Source: Actinomycetota bacterium (GTDB lineage Bacteria > Actinomycetota > Actinomycetes > Mycobacteriales > Jatrophihabitantaceae). From it: DNA of 21,495 nt. The stretch spans positions 1-21,495 of the forward strand of contig JAFAWL010000032.1 of the NCBI GenBank assembly GCA_019241805.1, written 5' to 3'. Positions 15,087-21,495 of this stretch are shown piece after piece. Each line of letters starts with the position of its first letter. Position 1 is the first letter of the stretch. Position numbers and translations under genes: made by a program. The notes under the pieces were generated by a model that worked only from the letters and a program-made list of their open reading frames with translations, ran no database searches and was not told where the DNA came from.

Positions 15087-15977
15087 TCAATAATCGCGGG
15101 GGCGCGGCGGCCGGCGCTGACACGCCGGACAACTGAAGCTCGAACGGTTCATGAACGCCGTCCGGTTGATCGCCCGGCCGCAGCGCGGACAGGGCCGGCC
15201 CTCCTGTCCGTAGACGGCCAACGATCGGTCGAAGTACCCGCTCTGCCCGTTGACGTTGACGTAGAGCGCGTCGAACGACGTTCCCCCCGCCCGCAGCGCA
15301 TCACGTAGGACGGCCTGCACCTGACCGACCAGTTCGGTGACGGCGCCCGGACGCAGCCTGGCCGTGCGCCGAAGGCCCGACAGCCGGGCTCGCCACAAGG
15401 ATTCGTCGGCGTAGATGTTGCCGATACCCGAGACCAGCGACTGATCGAGCAGCGCCCGCTTCAGTTCGGTGTCGCGTCGGCGCAGGCGTCGGCCGAACGC
15501 GTCGACGTCGAAGAGCGGATCGAGCGGGTCCCGGGCGATGTGCGCGATACGACCGGGCAGTCGCTGCTCGGGATGATCCTCAGCGGGCACGAGCTCGTCG
15601 ACGAGCAGGCCACCGAACGTGCGTTGATCAACGAAACGCAGCTCGGGTCCATCGTCGGCAAAGCGGATGCGCACATGTAGGTGCTTCTCGTCAGGTGCGT
15701 CGTCAGGTTGGACGAGCAGTTGGCCGCTCATTCCGAGATGACCGACGAGCGCGTCGCCGCCGTGGCCGTCGTAGGACAGCGGCAGCCACAGGTACTTGCC
15801 GCGGCGACTGGCGGCTTCGACCCGCCGACCGACGAGCCGCGCGACGAAATCGTTCGCACCGGCGTCGTGGCGCCGGATCGCTCGCGGATGCCGCACCTCG
15901 ACGGCGGCGACGGTGCGGCCCACGACGAAGCGAGCCACACCGTCACGGACCGTTTCGACCTCAGGCAGTTCGGGCAT
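15087..15977 (-). CDS. mutM: Formamidopyrimidine-DNA glycosylase (Fpg/MutM)
   Basis: Base-excision repair enzyme that removes 8-oxoguanine and formamidopyrimidines and nicks the abasic site. The 296 residues begin MPELPEVETV, so the Pro nucleophile (Pro2 in the gene, the first residue after Met removal) and Glu3 are present; Lys61 lies in SRRGKYLWL and GHLGMSGQL follows at 79-87. The helix-two-turn-helix segment includes DQSLVSGIGNIYADE. The C-terminal zinc finger has C263, C266, C283 and C286, with the conserved arginine in NRSSF. The start is the ATG at 15977; the ribosome site is weak. It lies 122 bp downstream of rnc, the common actinobacterial order, but with a repeat-filled gap. Confidence 0.97.
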   Translation of the reverse strand: MPELPEVETVRDGVARFVVGRTVAAVEVRHPRAIRRHDAGANDFVARLVGRRVEAASRRGKYLWLPLSYDGHGGDALVGHLGMSGQLLVQPDDAPDEKHLHVRIRFADDGPELRFVDQRTFGGLLVDELVPAEDHPEQRLPGRIAHIARDPLDPLFDVDAFGRRLRRRDTELKRALLDQSLVSGIGNIYADESLWRARLSGLRRTARLRPGAVTELVGQVQAVLRDALRAGGTSFDALYVNVNGQSGYFDRSLAVYGQEGRPCPRCGRAINRTAFMNRSSFSCPACQRRPPRPRDY

Positions 15978-16015
15978 GACGCTCAGCTTTTCGGAGGGTC
16001 GCGGTCCGGTCCGGC

Positions 16016-16090
16016 GGGATTCGGCTGGGCGGGATTCGGCTGGGCGGGATTCGGCTGGGCGAGTTTGAGATGGGCGAGACTCGAATGGGC
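16016..16090. repeat. 15-bp tandem repeat between rnc and mutM
   Basis: GGGATTCGGCTGGGC occurs three times without change (16016-16030, 16031-16045, 16046-16060) and is followed by two diverged copies (16061-16075 and 16076-16090) that keep the TGGGC end. Because 15 is a multiple of three and the array follows rnc, it reads on the minus strand in the rnc frame as AQPNP AQPNP AQPNP, preceded by AHSSL and AHLKL. Confidence 0.95.
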
Positions 16091-16099
16091 AGCGGCGGT

Positions 16100-16825
16100 T
16101 CAGCCGGCGGCCGGGGCGGCACCTGAGTCTCGCGCGGTCAGAGCACGCCAGGCTGCTTCGGCCGCAGCCTGTTCGGCCTCCTTCTTGTTTCGCCCGGTGC
16201 AGGCGTTGAACAGCTCACCGTTGACCGACGCTCGCGCCGTGAAAATCTTGGCGTGGTCCGGCCCGACCGAACTGATCTCGTACTCGGGCACGCCCAGCCC
16301 GCGCTCGGCTGTGAGCTCCTGCAAGCCCGTCTTCCAGTCCAGGCCAGCGCCGTTGTTGGCGACCTGGTCCAGCAGCGGGTCGAATAACTCGTGGATGACG
16401 CGCTCGGCACCGTGCAAGCCGTGTTCGAGGTACACCGCGCCGAGCACGGCTTCGACGGTGTCGGCCAGGATGCTGGCCTTGTCACGGCCGCCGGTGACCT
16501 CCTCCCCGCGGCCCAGACGCAAAAAGGCGCCCAGTCCTTCCGGGCCGATCGTGCGACCGATGTCGGCCAGCGCCCGCATGTTGACCACAGAGGCACGCAG
16601 CTTGGCCAGTTTCCCCTCGGCCAGATCAGGATGCCGGCGGTAAAGCGTCTCGGTGATCACGACGCCGAGGACGGAGTCGCCGAGAAATTCCAACCGTTCG
16701 TTGTGCGGCAGCCCGCCGTGTTCGTAGGCGTAGGAGCGGTGCGTCAGGGCGCGTGTCAGCAGCTCGGAGTCGAGCTCGACTCCGAGGGCGTCGGCGAGTC
16801 CGGCCGGTTCGTGGGGCGTGCTCAC
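16100..16825 (-). CDS. rnc: Ribonuclease III
   Basis: Endonuclease that cuts double-stranded RNA and processes rRNA precursors. The 241 residues comprise a catalytic domain with the signature HNERLEFLGDSVLG at 41-54 (metal ligands E46 and D50 as in the family), the second acidic pair D122 and E125 in ADTVEAVLGAVYLEHG, and a dsRNA-binding domain at about 163-230 ending NKKEAEQAAAEAAWRAL. I start it at the GTG at 16825, 14 bp after the rpmF stop; the frame is open to 17074 but runs over rpmF in another frame. A clear Shine-Dalgarno is lacking, so coupling to rpmF translation is likely. Oddly, the same frame stays open for 38 codons beyond the TGA at 16100-16102, across pentapeptide-encoding repeats, closing at 15983 just before mutM. 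Confidence 0.96.
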   Translation of the reverse strand: MSTPHEPAGLADALGVELDSELLTRALTHRSYAYEHGGLPHNERLEFLGDSVLGVVITETLYRRHPDLAEGKLAKLRASVVNMRALADIGRTIGPEGLGAFLRLGRGEEVTGGRDKASILADTVEAVLGAVYLEHGLHGAERVIHELFDPLLDQVANNGAGLDWKTGLQELTAERGLGVPEYEISSVGPDHAKIFTARASVNGELFNACTGRNKKEAEQAAAEAAWRALTARDSGAAPAAG

Positions 16826-16839
16826 GCAGCTGCGGTCGC

Positions 16840-17019
16840 CTAGACCGCGAGAACTTGCTTGCCCTGGTACTGACCGCAGTTCGGGCACGCGGTGTGCGGC
16901 AGGGTCGGGTGGCCGCAGGCCCGGTTGGGGCAGGTGACGAGCGTCGGTGCGCTGGTCTTCCACTGGGCGCGGCGTGCCCGGGTGTTGCTTCGCGACTTCT
17001 TCCGCTTCGGAACGGCCAC
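16840..17019 (-). CDS. rpmF: 50S ribosomal protein L32
   Basis: Small protein of the large ribosomal subunit. The 59 residues start MAVPKRKKSRSNTRARRAQW, the universal L32 opening, and carry the zinc-type cysteines C30, C35, C45 and C48, so this is the cysteine-containing (C+) form. The GTG at 17019 is chosen because AAGGAG lies eight bases upstream, within the last codons of the DUF177 gene, five bases from whose stop rpmF begins. This is the common arrangement DUF177-rpmF. In enterobacteria plsX follows; here rnc follows, as in other actinobacteria. Confidence 0.97.
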   Translation of the reverse strand: MAVPKRKKSRSNTRARRAQWKTSAPTLVTCPNRACGHPTLPHTACPNCGQYQGKQVLAV

Positions 17020-17024
17020 GGCAC

Positions 17025-17636
17025 TTACTCCTTGCTCGGAGACGAACGGTCGTCGGTGCTGCTGGTGTGCCCACCCCGGTCGGCCAGAGCCGCCCAGCGA
17101 GGGTCGATCACGCCGTGCTCGTGGCCGGGCGGCAGGTCGTCGAGCCGCTGCCCGCACTCAGGGCAGAGGCCGGCGCAATCCGGCCGGCACAGCGGGGTGA
17201 CGGGCAGGCCCAGCACGACCGCATCGCGCACTGTCGGTTCGAGGTCGATGTAGTCGTCCTCGATCCGCTCGACCTCGTCCTGACCCGTGGTCGCGTCGGT
17301 GCTGCTGTCCGGGTAGGCGAACAGCTCCATCACGTCCACAGTGAACTCGTCCGACACCGGCTCGAGGCACCGTCCGCACTCGCCTACGACGGAGGTGGTC
17401 ACCGTGCCCGTGACGAGCACACCCTCGGTGACCGATTCCATCCGCAGCTCAAGTGCGAGCGGAGCACCTTCCGGCACCCGGATGACGTCCAGTCCGAAGC
17501 CCGCCGGCGCCGGGACGCAACGGCGCACCGGACGGATCGATCCCGGTTGGCGGCCCAGCTCCCGGACGTCGAGGACGAACGGGGCGCGCGGGTCGCGGTG
17601 CGGGCGCCGGTGGTGCGGTGTCGTGTTCTGAGGCAT
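17025..17636 (-). CDS. DUF177/YceD family protein, ribosome-assembly linked
   Basis: Member of the DUF177 (YceD) family, which is almost always beside rpmF and is linked in plants and bacteria to 23S rRNA accumulation. The 203 residues show the family cysteine pattern: C87 and C90 in GECGRCLEP, then C150, C154, C158 and C161 in CRPDCAGLCPECG, and the late DPRWAAL motif at 178-184. A soluble cytoplasmic protein is expected. The start is the ATG at 17636 with a weak GGA upstream. Its stop lies five bases before rpmF and its last codons supply the rpmF ribosome site. The exact biochemical role is not known to me, so no symbol is given. Confidence 0.93.
   Translation of the reverse strand: MPQNTTPHHRRPHRDPRAPFVLDVRELGRQPGSIRPVRRCVPAPAGFGLDVIRVPEGAPLALELRMESVTEGVLVTGTVTTSVVGECGRCLEPVSDEFTVDVMELFAYPDSSTDATTGQDEVERIEDDYIDLEPTVRDAVVLGLPVTPLCRPDCAGLCPECGQRLDDLPPGHEHGVIDPRWAALADRGGHTSSTDDRSSPSKE
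17028..17033 (-). promoter_or_regulatory. Ribosome binding site for rpmF inside the upstream gene
   Basis: AAGGAG on the minus strand spans the last coding bases and stop of the DUF177 gene and is eight bases from the rpmF GTG at 17019. It fixes the rpmF start and implies coupled translation. Confidence 0.8.
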
Positions 17637-17692
17637 ACGGAATCCGGCCTGTCAGTTCGGAGGCCGTCGACCAGCGTAGCCCAGAACGAAGG

Positions 17693-18418
17693 TCAGTCCG
17701 AAATCGGAGCCTCGTGCGGATTCGGATGCCGCGTGGCCAAAGCCTGCCGCCCGTGTTCGCTCGTGGCCAGCGCCCGTTGCAATACGCCGATCAGATCGGT
17801 GAGCGTCTGTTCGGCGTACCCGTCGGCGTCGGCTCGCAGTGCGCGGGCCACGTGCTCGGCCTCGCCGCGAACGGCGGCGGCGTAGCGGTCGGCCTCCGCC
17901 CGGAGTGCCGCGTCGTACTCGTCGACCTCCGAGCGCATCCGTGCCGCGGTGTTGACCGCGGCCTGGTGCACCCCGCTGGCCGAAACCAGCCGCGCGTGCT
18001 CGGCCCGCGCGGCCTCGAGGATCTCGCGCGCTCTACCCTCCGCCGTCTCGATCGTCGCCCGGGCATGCTCCTCGGCCCGTACCCGAAGATCTTCGGCTCT
18101 GTGGCTCGCGTCGGCGACGATGGTCTCCGCCGCCTCGACGGCGCTCCGCCGGGTGGCATCGGCGGCCAGCTCCGCCTCGCTCGTGGAAGCGCTCGCCTTG
18201 TCCTGCGCTTCGCGCAGCACGGTGTCACGGGCGCTGATCAGGCGGCGCGCCTCGTCCATCTCCGGGGGCATGACCTCGCGTAAATCGTCCAGCAGGTCGA
18301 GCACGTGCTCGCGCGGGATGACACAGGAAGACGACATCGGCACGGCCCGCGCGGTCTCGACGATTTCGACGAGCTCCGTGAGCAGCTCGTCGACCCGACG
18401 CAGCGACTGGTCGGTCAC
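17693..18418 (-). CDS. sepIVA: SepIVA-like DivIVA-family septation protein
   Basis: Coiled-coil protein resembling mycobacterial SepIVA (Rv2927c), which acts in septation and is named for its likeness to DivIVA. The 241 residues open MTDQSLRRVDELLTELVEIV, then carry ARAVPMSSSCVIPREHVLDL and DDLREVMPPEMDEARRLI, which I recall as close to the Rv2927c N-terminus. From about 65 to 215 it is an Ala/Glu/Arg-rich coiled coil with repeated AEx2R-type segments; there is no membrane segment. The start is GTG at 18418, two bases after the coaD stop, so translation is probably coupled. Its place between coaD and DUF177-rpmF-rnc agrees with the mycobacterial order. Function is inferred from similarity and position. 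Confidence 0.85.
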   Translation of the reverse strand: MTDQSLRRVDELLTELVEIVETARAVPMSSSCVIPREHVLDLLDDLREVMPPEMDEARRLISARDTVLREAQDKASASTSEAELAADATRRSAVEAAETIVADASHRAEDLRVRAEEHARATIETAEGRAREILEAARAEHARLVSASGVHQAAVNTAARMRSEVDEYDAALRAEADRYAAAVRGEAEHVARALRADADGYAEQTLTDLIGVLQRALATSEHGRQALATRHPNPHEAPISD

Positions 18419-18420
18419 CC

Positions 18421-18945
18421 CTAGCCGCCGGCCGCTGCCGGGGGTGGTTCCGCCGCGGCGCGTTCGATGAGCCGCTTCAAAACGGGAGGCGGCACGAGCG
18501 CGCTCACGTCGCCGCCCCAGCGGGCGACCTCTTTGACCAGACTCGAGGCCAGAAAGCTGTATTCAGGGTTGGTCGGCATGAACAGCGTGTCGACCCCGGC
18601 CAAGCGGTGGTTCATCTGGGCCATCTGCAGCTCGTAGTCGAAGTCGCTGACCGCCCGCAGGCCCTTGACGATGACGGGGATCTCGTTGGCCCGGCAATAG
18701 TCGACTACCAGACCTTGGAAGGTGTCGGTGCGGATGTTGTCGTAATCGGCGGTGACCTCGGCGAGCAGGTCGAGGCGCTCCTGGACGGAGAAAAGGCTCG
18801 ATTTAGTCGGATTGATGAAAACGGCGACCACTAGTTCGTCGTAGAGGCCGGCCGCCCGTCCGATGATGTCCAGATGACCGTTGGTGACCGGGTCGAACGA
18901 CCCGGGGCACACGGCTCGACGGATGACTCCCCGCTGCCCACTCAT
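18421..18945 (-). CDS. coaD: Phosphopantetheine adenylyltransferase
   Basis: Fourth enzyme of coenzyme A synthesis; transfers AMP from ATP to 4'-phosphopantetheine. The 174 residues contain the nucleotidyltransferase signature CPGSFDPVTNGHLDII (13-28, with TNGH at 21-24), VVKGLRAV-type substrate segment IVKGLRAVSDFDYE, and the C-terminal SFLASSLVKEVARWGGDVS. An Ala/Pro-rich tail makes it slightly longer than the usual 160. The start is the ATG at 18945. No Shine-Dalgarno is visible: a perfect 8-bp hairpin fills the bases from -5 to -24. It is followed at two bases by sepIVA. Confidence 0.97.
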   Translation of the reverse strand: MSGQRGVIRRAVCPGSFDPVTNGHLDIIGRAAGLYDELVVAVFINPTKSSLFSVQERLDLLAEVTADYDNIRTDTFQGLVVDYCRANEIPVIVKGLRAVSDFDYELQMAQMNHRLAGVDTLFMPTNPEYSFLASSLVKEVARWGGDVSALVPPPVLKRLIERAAAEPPPAAAGG

Positions 18946-18949
18946 GACG

Positions 18950-18969
18950 CCGATCCGGTAGCGGATCGG
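18950..18969 (-). promoter_or_regulatory. Perfect 8-bp hairpin at the coaD ribosome-binding position
   Basis: Arms CCGATCCG (18950-18957) and CGGATCGG (18962-18969) pair without mismatch around the four-base loop GTAG. The structure ends four bases before the coaD ATG. It also lies 43 bases after the rsmD stop. It could hold back or time coaD translation, or end rsmD transcripts; the position so close to the start favours a translational effect. Confidence 0.6.
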
Positions 18970-19012
18970 TCATCAGGTCGGTGCGGGCACCGGGGCGCTG
19001 GGATAGATCGGC

Positions 19013-19570
19013 TCATCGTGGCCGACCGTACCAAAGCATGCTCTCGCCGTACTGTTTCGACTTGATCGGCTCGATCACATCGGGCCAGCTCGGCGCGGGC
19101 GAGCGGCGCGAGCGTTCGACGACGACGATCGCCGCCGCGCTCAGTCGGTCGACGAGGCGGGCCAACAAAGTGGCGAGCGCCTCTTCGGACAGCGCGTAGG
19201 GCGCATCGGCGAAGACGAAGTCGAAGACGCCTTCCCCGTCCTCGGGCACACCGGCGAGGTAGCTTCTCGCATCCAGGAGACGGATCGTCGCGCCCGACAG
19301 GCCGACCGTGTCGACGTTGGCCGTCAGTACGGTCGCCGCGCGCCGATCGGATTCCACGAACACCACTCGGCCGGCGCCACGCGACAGCGCCTCCAGACCG
19401 ACGGCCCCGGTGCCGGCGAACAGATCGAGCACGACGGCGCCGTCGAGGTCGAGCAGGCCGGCCAGCGAATCGAACAGGGCTTCGCGCGTGCGGTCGGACG
19501 TCGGTCGGGTGCCGCGGCCGGGCACGCTCAACCGGCGACCCCTGGCCCGACCGGCGACGATCCGAGGCAC
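19013..19570 (-). CDS. rsmD: 16S rRNA (guanine966-N2)-methyltransferase RsmD
   Basis: SAM-dependent methyltransferase for G966 of 16S rRNA. From the GTG at 19570 it has 185 residues and opens MPRIVAGRARGRRLSVPGRG, the usual family start (RIIAG...RGR), then TRPTSDRTREALF. The SAM-binding motif is DLFAGTGAVGLEALSRG at 49-65 with the acidic VESD at 72-75. The catalytic motif, normally DPPY or DPPF, reads DAPY at 122-125. An ATG at 19609, 13 codons upstream, lies inside recG and adds residues not typical of the family; it cannot be excluded. It begins seven bases after the recG stop. Calling it RsmD is secure from fold motifs and neighbours; activity depends on tolerance of the Pro to Ala change. 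Confidence 0.93.
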   Translation of the reverse strand: MPRIVAGRARGRRLSVPGRGTRPTSDRTREALFDSLAGLLDLDGAVVLDLFAGTGAVGLEALSRGAGRVVFVESDRRAATVLTANVDTVGLSGATIRLLDARSYLAGVPEDGEGVFDFVFADAPYALSEEALATLLARLVDRLSAAAIVVVERSRRSPAPSWPDVIEPIKSKQYGESMLWYGRPR

Positions 19571-19577
19571 GAGCGGG

Positions 19578-21494
19578 TCAGGCCTTTTCGAGAAAGTCGG
19601 CCTGGTCATCGGCGACCAGGGCCGAGACCTGCGCGGCTAGTAGCGGATGGGCGGCCAGGTCGGGGTCGGCCGCGACCAGGTCGGCCGCTTCGGTGCGGGC
19701 CTGCACGATGAGGTCCTCGTCGCGCAGCAGCGAGAGCAGGCGAAGCGTCGACCGGCGGCCGGACTGCGCGGCACCGAGGATGTCGCCCTCGCGCCGCTGC
19801 TGCACGTCCAGTCGGGCCAGCTCGAACCCGTCGGAAGTCGCGGCCACGGCATCGAGGCGAACGCGGGCCGGCGAACCGGGCGCAGACTCGGACACGAGCA
19901 GGCAGATCCCGGCCGCCGCACCACGCCCGATGCGACCCCGCAGCTGATGCAACTGCGAAACCCCGAATCGATCCGCGTCGAGAACGGCCATGACGGTCGC
20001 GTTGGGCACGTCCACGCCGACCTCGATCACCGTCGTCGCGACCAGCACGTCGAGCGCACCCTCAGTGAACGAGCGCATCACGGCGTCCTTCTGTTCGGCC
20101 GGCAGGCGGCCGTGCAACATGGCCAGGCGAAGGCCGTTCAGCGGACCAGCGGACAGGGCCTCGTAGACGTCAGTGACCGCGGCCGGCGGCCGGCGCCGTT
20201 CGGCGGCGTCGCCGGCGTTCGGGTCAGCGTCGTCGAAATCGTCGGTGATCTCGTCGAAGTCGTCGGTCTCCGCGCCGCCGTCGCCGATACGCGGGCACAC
20301 CACGTAAGCCTGATGACCGGCCGCGACCTCCTCGCGGATCCGTTGCCAGGCCCGGTCCAGCCAGGCCGGCTTCTCGGCGACCGGGATCACGGTGGACGCG
20401 ATCGGCGATCGCCCGGCCGGCAGTTCGACGAGGGTCGACGTGTCGAGATCGCCGAATACGGTCATCGCGACCGTGCGTGGGATCGGCGTCGCCGTCATGA
20501 CGAGCAGGTGCGGCGGGCGGGTCGCCTTGCCGCGCAGCGCATCGCGCTGCTCGACGCCGAAGCGGTGTTGCTCGTCCACCACGACCAGACCGAGATCGGC
20601 GAACTGCACGTGTTCCTGGATCAGGGCGTGGGTGCCGACGACGATGCCCGCCGCTCCGCCGGCGGCGTCGAGCAGCGCCTGCCGCCGGGCGCCGGCCGCC
20701 AGTGATCCGGTGAGCAGCGCGACCCTGGTCGCGACGTCGCCACCGCCCAGCCGCCCGGCCTGAGCGAGTTGCCCGAGCATCGACTCGATGGAGCGGGCGT
20801 GCTGGGCGGCCAGCACCTCGGTCGGCGCGAGCAGCGCCGCCTGACCGCCGGCGTCGACGACCTGCAGCATCGCCCGCAAGGCGACGACGGTCTTGCCCGA
20901 TCCGACCTCGCCCTGCAGCAGGCGGTGCATCGGAGTCTCGGTGGCCAGTTCCCCCGCGATCTGCTCGCCGACCTCGCGCTGACCGTCGGTCAAGCGGAAC
21001 GGCAGGCGCTGATCGAAGGCCTCCAGCACCGCGCCCGCCCGTAAGGGCCGGGGCGTAGCCGGGTTGGCGCTGGCGGCCGCCCTCCGCTGGGCCAGCGCCA
21101 GTTGCAGACCGAGGGCCTCGTCCCAGGCCAGGCGCCGCCGCGCTCGTCGCCACTGGTCGTCAGAGCCGGGCTGGTGCATGGCCCGCAGGGCCTCGTCGAG
21201 GGGCAGGAGTTCGTGCCGCCGCCGGATCGCCTCTGGCACAGGATCGGGTACCGGATCCAGCATCGCCAGCACGTGCTCGACCGACCGGCTGATGGTCCAC
21301 GTGCGCAGGTCCTTCGTCGCCCCGTAGACGGGAATGATCGCTCCCGCGAAGTTGTCGGCGTCGGCCATGTCCTGGTCGTCGCCCCCCAGCAGGAGGTACT
21401 CGGGATGGGTGAGCTGCCGCTCGCCGCGAAACACTCCGACCTTCCCGGCGAACAGGCCACGCGCCCCCCGCGTGAGTTCCCGCTCTCGCCACAG
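19578..21494 (-). CDS. recG: ATP-dependent DNA helicase RecG (N-terminal part outside window)
   Basis: Monomeric helicase that regresses stalled replication forks and processes branched recombination intermediates. The last 638 residues are present; the frame is open through the right edge, where LWRERELTRGARGLFAGKVG belongs to the wedge (OB-fold) domain. Helicase motifs follow in order: LLQGEVGSGKTVVALRAM (Walker A), LLAPTEVLAAQHA, VVVDEQHRFGVEQR (DExH), VMTATPIPRT, then in the second lobe ATTVIEVGVDVPNATVMAV and QLHQLRGRIGRG, and a RecG C-terminal tail. Between VCPRIGDG and AVTDVYEAL there is an acidic, low-complexity insertion of about 35 residues. It is followed within eight bases by rsmD. 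Confidence 0.97.
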   Translation of the reverse strand: MWRERELTRGARGLFAGKVGVFRGERQLTHPEYLLLGGDDQDMADADNFAGAIIPVYGATKDLRTWTISRSVEHVLAMLDPVPDPVPEAIRRRHELLPLDEALRAMHQPGSDDQWRRARRRLAWDEALGLQLALAQRRAAASANPATPRPLRAGAVLEAFDQRLPFRLTDGQREVGEQIAGELATETPMHRLLQGEVGSGKTVVALRAMLQVVDAGGQAALLAPTEVLAAQHARSIESMLGQLAQAGRLGGGDVATRVALLTGSLAAGARRQALLDAAGGAAGIVVGTHALIQEHVQFADLGLVVVDEQHRFGVEQRDALRGKATRPPHLLVMTATPIPRTVAMTVFGDLDTSTLVELPAGRSPIASTVIPVAEKPAWLDRAWQRIREEVAAGHQAYVVCPRIGDGGAETDDFDEITDDFDDADPNAGDAAERRRPPAAVTDVYEALSAGPLNGLRLAMLHGRLPAEQKDAVMRSFTEGALDVLVATTVIEVGVDVPNATVMAVLDADRFGVSQLHQLRGRIGRGAAAGICLLVSESAPGSPARVRLDAVAATSDGFELARLDVQQRREGDILGAAQSGRRSTLRLLSLLRDEDLIVQARTEAADLVAADPDLAAHPLLAAQVSALVADDQADFLEKA

Positions 21495-21495
21495 C

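Noticed and set aside
15683..16643. A plus-strand protein with GFGWA-type pentapeptide repeats over the tandem array
   Set aside because: The frame is mostly antisense to mutM and rnc, with no start signal; the repeat reads as pentapeptides in any open frame because its unit is 15 bp.
16826..17074. An 83-residue N-terminal extension of RNase III
   Set aside because: It runs across rpmF in another frame; L32 is unmistakable there and RNase III has its normal length from 16825.

Overview
All genes in this window lie on the minus strand, and their products are recognisably actinobacterial. The DNA is very GC-rich, GTG starts are common (glnD, amt, ftsY, ldt, smc, rnc, rpmF, sepIVA, probably rsmD), and the backbone order recG-rsmD-coaD-sepIVA-DUF177-rpmF-rnc-mutM-smc-ftsY-amt-glnB-glnD matches what I recall of the Mycobacterium tuberculosis Rv29xx region. 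A SepIVA-like septation protein and an LdtMt2-like L,D-transpeptidase also point to Actinomycetota. Genus and species cannot be named from the sequence alone.

Layout in transcription order (high to low coordinates). (1) 21494-18421: recG (5' part cut by the window edge), rsmD and coaD, covering replication fork repair, 16S rRNA methylation and coenzyme A synthesis. (2) 18418-16100: sepIVA-like, DUF177/YceD, rpmF (L32) and rnc, tightly spaced; this links septation with ribosome assembly and RNA processing. (3) 15977-15087: mutM, separated from rnc by a 121-bp gap holding a 15-bp tandem repeat. (4) 14908-9817: a small coiled-coil protein of unknown function, smc, and a lipoprotein L,D-transpeptidase. 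(5) 9731-8538: ftsY. (6) 8428-6139: tdh and kbl, the two-step threonine to glycine plus acetyl-CoA pathway. (7) 5940-1: the nitrogen module amt-glnB-glnD (overlapping genes) followed by gltB, whose 3' end lies outside the window.

Most of this is conserved housekeeping sequence, and I see no mobile element, CRISPR array, tRNA, rRNA or defence system. The parts that depart from the expected backbone are the ldt gene between smc and ftsY, the tdh-kbl pair between ftsY and amt, the unknown 75-residue leucine-zipper protein ahead of smc, and gltB behind glnD. The best leads for something undescribed are non-coding or recoding signals: the rnc reading frame stays open for 38 codons past its TGA, through in-frame pentapeptide-encoding repeats; a perfect 8-bp hairpin sits where the coaD ribosome binding site should be; a 12-bp hairpin lies in the smc leader; and a GlnR-like box and a 15-bp palindrome lie upstream of amt. 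No stretch without a gene exceeds about 200 bp.
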